Assembly (NCBI GenBank): GCA_002322525.1
Contig: DCOU01000043.1
Coordinates: forward strand, 1-7,580
DNA length: 7,580 nt
Direction: 5' to 3'
Source: Candidatus Omnitrophica bacterium UBA1562
GTDB lineage: Bacteria > Omnitrophota > Gorgyraeia > Gygaellales > Profunditerraquicolaceae
Shown: one piece after another, positions 4,645 to 7,580 of the stretch
How the letters are laid out: every line of letters starts with the position of its first letter
Position numbering within the stretch: position 1 is the stretch's first letter
The notes under the pieces: model-generated
What the model saw: the letters and a program-made list of their open reading frames with translations, nothing else
Told to the model about the DNA's origin: nothing
Databases searched by the model: none
Translations under genes and position numbers: made by a program

Positions 4645-6063
4645 CTACCTGGCGGCGCGAAAACCAATGCTCGTGTACGTCGCGGACGGCGCGCTGTTCA
4701 GGGCCAACGAAAACACGCCCGCATTCGTGCCATTGCTCCAACTGCCGCCGCGGCGCGCAGCGTATGTATTTGCTGCCACATTCACCCAGCAATAGTCATT
4801 CCCATAAGATGCATTGGCTGAGCCAAGCGTCTTAGGTATAGCCATTGTCTTAACAGTAGTATCAGTATCTTCAAGCTGATTTATATAATTGCTTGAAGTG
4901 GGAATTGAATAACCTGCTCCAGGAAAGCCAGTTGTAATTACGATGGTTGTGCCATTACCAGTGACCTCTAAATCCACCCAGTCCCATACATTGCCGTTTA
5001 AATCCCAGATCCCTGATGCCTGCTGATTGTGGCTCCATGTGCGGGGACCTGTGCCTGTAAGGACCCTGTCCCATTTTCCATCAGTATAATAACCTGTCTG
5101 AGGATCTCTTATACCAAAGGTGGTTCCGTCTGAATCAGAATCGCCTGTATTATTCCCATAATCATTATTTCCCTTGGGCTGGGTATGCATACAGCACCAG
5201 TAGGCAACTGATGCCCATTCATAAGGAGTAACTAAATGATACTCGCATATAGTGTAAGAATCGCCAGTAGTCGTAGCCGCAGGCAAAGCAGGCGTAAAGG
5301 TAATATATTTATTTGTGGCATCTTTATTATAGCTAGTTATGCGCCTGTGATAAACCACGCCTCCCTGAGTGATGCGGATGTGTTTACCGACTACATACGC
5401 GGGAAAATTCGTATTGTCTATGAGGGTTGTGGTAGTGCCTGTAGTAGTAGGAGCGCCTGTTTTTTTCTGGCCCCTATTTTCGCAGGCTAATTTTGCATTA
5501 GACCAGTTTATGGTATGCCACACCACCACGCCCTGCTGGGAAACCGCCGCTGTAGTGCCGGGATTATTGGTCGAAGTTGAACCTACGCTGGATGCGCTTG
5601 CATCCGGCTGGCTCGCCTCGTATTTATCCATCCAGAACCCGCCCATCTCAAGGCCGTCTAAACCTGCCTGCGGCATACTGGCAGTGGTAAATTTCGGGAT
5701 ATAGATCATGACCGAGGCAGTGGTTTGGCCGTCGGCAAAGGCGTCTCTTTGCCCAATAAATTGGGCAACTACAGTCAGCCATTCCTGCCCCATAAATGGG
5801 GCAACTACAGTCTCTTTGTAGTTGCCTGATTTATCAGGCAAACCATCATGCCGGAACTGCTTCTCAATCAAAACCTGCTCTCTGTTGCCGATTTGTTCCA
5901 GCTCTTCGACGCTCACGCCAGGGTAGGCGATTTCTGCGATTATGGTTTCAACTGCCCCCTTTTGCCCCATAAATGGGGCAACTACATCTGATTTGTCCTC
6001 TGCCCACACAGGTTTGATAACCATACCCACTACAAAACACGCTAATAGAAATATCCTCAACAT
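4645..6063 (-). CDS. DGR target: secreted FGE-sulfatase/C-type-lectin-fold protein with C-terminal variable repeat
   Basis: A 472-residue protein. Residues 1-21 form a signal peptide (IFLLACFVVGMVI, cleavage after VWA). A linker follows, and from about residue 150 a formylglycine-generating-enzyme-like domain: GGFWMDKYEAS, LVTPYEWASVAYWC, GIWDLNGNVWDWVDL and YGNDYCWVNVAANTYAARRGG. The protein ends NGTNAGVFSLALNSAPSAT and GFRAAR, which is the VR. In such DGR targets this fold displays diversified residues on a binding surface, and catalytic function is not expected. AGGAGG lies 6 bases before ATG 6063. The linker contains translated REP palindromes: VVAPFMGQ near residue 28, and a cluster reading LPDKSGNYK, VVAPFMGQ, VVAQFIGQ. 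An extracytoplasmic location follows from the signal peptide; the ligand is unknown. Confidence 0.88.
   Translation of the reverse strand: MLRIFLLACFVVGMVIKPVWAEDKSDVVAPFMGQKGAVETIIAEIAYPGVSVEELEQIGNREQVLIEKQFRHDGLPDKSGNYKETVVAPFMGQEWLTVVAQFIGQRDAFADGQTTASVMIYIPKFTTASMPQAGLDGLEMGGFWMDKYEASQPDASASSVGSTSTNNPGTTAAVSQQGVVVWHTINWSNAKLACENRGQKKTGAPTTTGTTTTLIDNTNFPAYVVGKHIRITQGGVVYHRRITSYNKDATNKYITFTPALPAATTTGDSYTICEYHLVTPYEWASVAYWCCMHTQPKGNNDYGNNTGDSDSDGTTFGIRDPQTGYYTDGKWDRVLTGTGPRTWSHNQQASGIWDLNGNVWDWVDLEVTGNGTTIVITTGFPGAGYSIPTSSNYINQLEDTDTTVKTMAIPKTLGSANASYGNDYCWVNVAANTYAARRGGSWSNGTNAGVFSLALNSAPSATYTSIGFRAAR
4649..4761 (-). repeat. DGR variable repeat (VR) at the 3' end of the target gene
   Basis: This copy of the template at 2726-2838 has been changed chiefly at template adenines: five A-to-G, two A-to-C, one A-to-T. 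Two T-to-G changes also occur, one silent in an Ala codon and one at the 5' edge of the repeat. It encodes the end of the FGE-like domain from the Arg-Gly-Gly-Ser-Trp motif to the stop. Altered residues relative to the template reading are Ser, Ser, Ala, Ser, Tyr, Ser and Arg. The GC-rich, adenine-poor 3' end (CGCGCCGCCAGG) is where an initiation-of-mutagenic-homing (IMH) site is expected. Confidence 0.93.
5749..5841. repeat. Cluster of three REP palindromes inside the DGR target gene
   Basis: Cores lie at 5751-5772 (minus, GCCCAATTTATTGGGC), 5787-5808 (minus, GCCCCATTTATGGGGC) and 5818-5839 (plus, GCCTGATTTATCAGGC). With their TT/AA flanks they span 93 bases, which is 31 codons, and are translated in-frame between the signal peptide and the FGE-like domain. 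Confidence 0.88.
5962..5985 (-). repeat. REP palindrome near the 5' end of the target gene
   Basis: The stem TTGCCCCA/TGGGGCAA (8 bp) has a four-base loop and is preceded on the minus strand by GTAG. It is translated as VVAPFMGQ seven residues after the predicted signal-peptide cleavage site, so it would lie at the N-terminus of the mature protein. Confidence 0.88.
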
Positions 6064-6083
6064 CTCGCACCTCCTATGTTCGC

Positions 6084-6122
6084 CGGGTTCTTCCTTGTGA
6101 AAAATGCCTTAAACTCATCTAA
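6084..6122 (+). pseudogene. C-terminal remnant of a PIN toxin gene
   Basis: In the 75-base gap between the target gene and the intein-bearing gene, the plus strand reads RVLPCEKCLKLI and then TAA. The intact PIN toxin ends KVLPAEKCLKFIIRSS. At DNA level 28 of 33 bases match (6087-6119 against the copy beginning with GTCCTTCCTG near 3844). No other part of a PIN gene is visible nearby. This suggests a former toxin-antitoxin module deleted or overwritten here. Confidence 0.55.
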
Positions 6123-6138
6123 AACCTCCTAAACGAAG

Positions 6139-7580
6139 TTAACGAGTCTCCGTCTGCTTCCTAAACACCGCTATCTCATTGCCGTCCACAAATAAACTCA
6201 TAGCCCCTGCTGCACTACGGACAATATAAGTATCTCCTGCCGAGCCTTCAAGATTCAACTTTTTCGTGCTGTCTATGCTGATATCCCCGCCCGCGACTGT
6301 CAGCAAAGACCCTGGCCCCGCCGTCCCTATGCCGACGTTGCCGCTCATATACGTATTGTGGGCGATGATGCCGCCGAAGAAATATGAGATTGCTTCGTCG
6401 GCCTTCGGCCTCCTCGCAATGACATGGCCGGCGATGAAGTTATGCGTGCCTTCGACTTCGATGTCATAGACATGCTCTTCGCCTGCGTATTCGATGGAGA
6501 CAATGCGGTCCCAGAGGATGTCGCCTTCCATAATCAGAGAGGCATAAGCATTAGGAACCATCAAACTTGACATATATGAGAGATTGTGATATATTTTGTC
6601 TAACAGGAGGTTGTAAACATGGCTACAAAATACTTTGAAAATAGAATTTCTGTTAATCCCAATGTGCGCTTTGGCAAACCCTGTATAAAAGGCACCCGCA
6701 TAACTATCGCTGACATCCTGAACCTCTTGACTGCCGGCTATACCGTTAATGAAATCCCCCTGCAATATCCCGGTATCACTAAAAAAGACGTTATCGCTGC
6801 CATAGAGTTCGCTACGCAATTGAGCGAAGAACCGGTAAAGGTCCTTACTCATGCCTGATTTATCATGAAAATCTTTGTTGATCACTGTGTGAATACCGAC
6901 GTTATTGAGGCGTTGCGCAGACTGCATATCCAGATCGAAACAGCCCAGGAGGCAGGGCTGGAGAGCGCCGAAGACGCTGAAATCTTTACCCACGCTCTCA
7001 AAACTCATAGCGCCTTGCTCACCTTCGATAAGGATTTCGGAAATATTATCCGCTTTAAAATCAGAAAATCTTGCGGGGTAGCTATAATTTATATTGAAGG
7101 TATGTCCCGGGAAGAAATTCTGCGGCGGACGATAAATTTTTTCCAGCATGTCAATGCCGAAAAACTCAAGGCCAGGCTCTTTATTATCGAATCTGATAGT
7201 ATCCGTATCTGGCCTAAATAAATCGTTTTTCGGAACTGCTATCTCATCGCCAACATTTAATTCAGAAACCTTTCTCCATTCGGATTTTGGATCATGGATC
7301 GTAGATCGTGGATTTTCATCATCCATCATCCATGATCCATGATCCTTTTTCACTAAATACGGATGATTTCCAGTAGTCTTAATAAATCTGCCTGATGCGG
7401 TTGTAAGTTTAAATACCGGCTTTACTCCCATATCCAGGAGCCCATTTATCCTGTGAGGCTCGATTTTCTGGGTTTCTTCGTTAAGAGACAGCGCATAATC
7501 GCCTGGTTTGACATCAATTATAGGCATAAACTCCACAGCAATGTCATTGCGAGGGTGTCCCGAAGGGACGACCGAAGCAA
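6139..7580 (-). CDS. Hint/intein domain interrupting a tail-fibre-like protein, C-terminal part, runs off the right edge
   Basis: The frame is open from the window edge through to TAA at 6141-6139. The first visible in-frame start is GTG 7536, but upstream codons are also open, so the true N-terminus and the intein's first residue (usually Cys or Ser) are outside. The Hint N-terminal block is visible as DVKPGDYALSLNEETQKIEPHR, then a TTASGRFIKTTGNHPYLVK block (the TxxH splicing motif, TTGNHPYL) and VSELNVGDEIAVPK. The C-terminal block is WDRIVSIEYAGEEHVYDIEVEG, THNFIAG and then IIAHNT, with the penultimate His, terminal Asn and +1 Thr of a splicing intein. The extein tail is YMSGNVGIGTAGPGS onwards. 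Between the two blocks the frame runs, codon-aligned and without a stop, antisense through two plus-strand genes. A palindromic repeat separates THNFIAG from IIAHNT, so splicing competence is doubtful. Confidence 0.75.
   Translation of the reverse strand, partial: ASVVPSGHPRNDIAVEFMPIIDVKPGDYALSLNEETQKIEPHRINGLLDMGVKPVFKLTTASGRFIKTTGNHPYLVKKDHGSWMMDDENPRSTIHDPKSEWRKVSELNVGDEIAVPKNDLFRPDTDTIRFDNKEPGLEFFGIDMLEKIYRPPQNFFPGHTFNINYSYPARFSDFKADNISEILIEGEQGAMSFESVGKDFSVFGALQPCLLGCFDLDMQSAQRLNNVGIHTVINKDFHDKSGMSKDLYRFFAQLRSELYGSDNVFFSDTGILQGDFINGIAGSQEVQDVSDSYAGAFYTGFAKAHIGINRNSIFKVFCSHVYNLLLDKIYHNLSYMSSLMVPNAYASLIMEGDILWDRIVSIEYAGEEHVYDIEVEGTHNFIAGHVIARRPKADEAISYFFGGIIAHNTYMSGNVGIGTAGPGSLLTVAGGDISIDSTKKLNLEGSAGDTYIVRSAAGAMSLFVDGNEIAVFRKQTETR
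6386..6424 (-). repeat. Palindromic dispersed repeat inserted in the intein C-terminal splice block
   Basis: On the minus strand this reads TGTCATTGCGAGG, a GGCC-GAA-GGCC hairpin, then CGAAGCAATCTC, the common bacterial CATTGCGAG...GAAGCAATCTC repeat type. It is translated as VIARRPKADEAIS between THNFIAG and the GIIAHNT splice end. A related copy in opposite orientation lies at 7542-7580. Confidence 0.75.
6567..6595 (+). promoter_or_regulatory. Strong sigma-70 promoter of the DUF433/DUF5615-type pair
   Basis: TTGACA (6567-6572), 17-base spacer and TATATT (6590-6595), with AGGAGG (6605-6610) eight bases before ATG 6619. The promoter lies within the Hint reading frame, on the opposite strand. 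Confidence 0.7.
6619..6858 (+). CDS. DUF433-family antitoxin
   Basis: A 79-residue protein with the DUF433 signature: RISVNPNVRFGKPCIKGTRI, then a helix-turn-helix-like TIADILNLLTAGYTVNEIPLQYPGITKKDVIAAIEFA. DUF433 proteins are winged/helical antitoxin-like proteins that usually precede DUF5615 PIN-like toxins, as here. The consensus Shine-Dalgarno eight bases upstream fixes the start. The toxin gene begins six bases after its stop, so the two form an operon from the promoter at 6567. Its codons lie in exact register with those of the antisense Hint frame, with no TTA, CTA or TCA codon to stop that frame. Autorepression is plausible for the family but not shown here. Confidence 0.85.
   Translation: MATKYFENRISVNPNVRFGKPCIKGTRITIADILNLLTAGYTVNEIPLQYPGITKKDVIAAIEFATQLSEEPVKVLTHA
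6865..7221 (+). CDS. DUF5615 PIN-like toxin
   Basis: A 118-residue protein matching the DUF5615 PIN-like family: KIFVDHCVNTDVIEALR (first Asp), AGLESAEDAEIFTHALKTHSALLTFDKDFGN (further acidic residues, including the T.DKDFG motif), and a C-terminal VAIIYIEGMSREEILRR. These proteins share the PIN nuclease fold and are paired with DUF433. No clear Shine-Dalgarno precedes ATG 6865. Translation is probably coupled to the antitoxin, whose stop is six bases upstream. The junction sequence GCCTGATTTATCA (6853-6865) equals 13 of 16 bases of a REP palindrome, possibly by chance. Like its partner, the gene contains no codon that would stop the antisense Hint frame. Confidence 0.85.
   Translation: MKIFVDHCVNTDVIEALRRLHIQIETAQEAGLESAEDAEIFTHALKTHSALLTFDKDFGNIIRFKIRKSCGVAIIYIEGMSREEILRRTINFFQHVNAEKLKARLFIIESDSIRIWPK
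7289..7345. repeat. Imperfect inverted repeat of GGATCATGGAT type inside the Hint N-terminal block
   Basis: Arms 7289-7313 and 7321-7345 pair at 21 of 25 positions around a 7-base loop. On the minus strand it is translated as DHGSWMMDDENPRSTIHD, between the YLVKK strand and the EWRKVSELNVGD strand of the Hint domain. The low-complexity residues are unlike the rest of the domain, so this is probably an inserted dispersed palindrome. Confidence 0.65.
7542..7580 (+). repeat. Palindromic dispersed repeat at the right edge
   Basis: The plus strand reads TGTCATTGCGAGGGT, hairpin GTCCC-GAA-GGGAC, then GACCGAAGCAA, cut by the window edge. It is the same CATTGCGAG/GAAGCAA family as 6386-6424, in opposite orientation. 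On the minus strand it is translated as SVVPSGHPRNDIA, immediately before the Hint segment beginning VEFMPIIDVKPGDYALS. Confidence 0.7.

Noticed and set aside
5236..5704. Plus-strand frames within the DGR target
   Set aside because: They are shadows of the FGE-like coding region, with no ribosome-binding site or domain.
6853..6865. REP remnant at the DUF433/DUF5615 junction
   Set aside because: It matches 13 bases of the palindrome, but the GTAGTTG head and the second arm are missing, and the bases serve as ordinary stop/start junction sequence. Chance cannot be excluded.

Overview
The window looks like accessory sequence from an uncultivated bacterium. My best guess is Candidatus Omnitrophota or a similar groundwater lineage. 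The guess rests on overall style: a diversity-generating retroelement (DGR) with a formylglycine-generating-enzyme-like target, secreted 'GNVGIGTT.PG' tail-fibre-like proteins, inteins and many short palindromic repeats. No marker gene is present, so the taxonomy is inference.

The main system lies on the minus strand. It is a DGR whose parts, in transcription order, are: a secreted target protein with a C-terminal variable repeat (target 6063-4645, VR 4761-4649); the accessory protein Avd (3232-2897); the template repeat (TR 2838-2726); and a DGR-type reverse transcriptase (2506-1444). TR and VR match at 103 of 113 positions, and 8 of the 10 differences fall on template adenines, the signature of mutagenic retrohoming. 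The RT reading frame is broken at a (GA)9G dinucleotide tract. Gain of one GA unit or loss of two would restore the frame, so the retroelement may be switched by slipped-strand phase variation. A decayed gene or an assembly error are the alternatives.

Between target and avd sit two foreign blocks: a RAYT (REP-associated tyrosine transposase, 4022-4516, minus) flanked by paired palindromes, and a PIN-domain toxin-antitoxin pair on the plus strand (3318-3891). The cognate REP family has the head GTAGTTG followed by a palindrome with a TTTA loop. It occurs 13 times between 2595 and 5985. Several copies lie inside genes and are translated, giving peptides such as VVAPFMGQ and PDKSGNYK in the DGR target and in the RAYT itself.

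At the two edges are minus-strand genes for tail-fibre-like extracellular proteins. The left one (1-835) is N-terminal and runs off the window. The right one (6139-7580) carries the C-terminal part of such a protein preceded by a Hint (intein-like) domain. Between the Hint N- and C-terminal blocks, where inteins often carry a homing endonuclease, lies a DUF433/DUF5615-type toxin-antitoxin pair on the opposite strand, with its own strong promoter. Other palindromic repeats have also invaded this Hint domain. A further toxin-antitoxin-like pair (BECR-fold-like protein plus DUF2283-like protein) occupies 913-1430 on the plus strand.

Overall, minus-strand genes encode surface-displayed or diversifying proteins, and three plus-strand toxin-antitoxin-like modules plus REP elements have been inserted among and within them.
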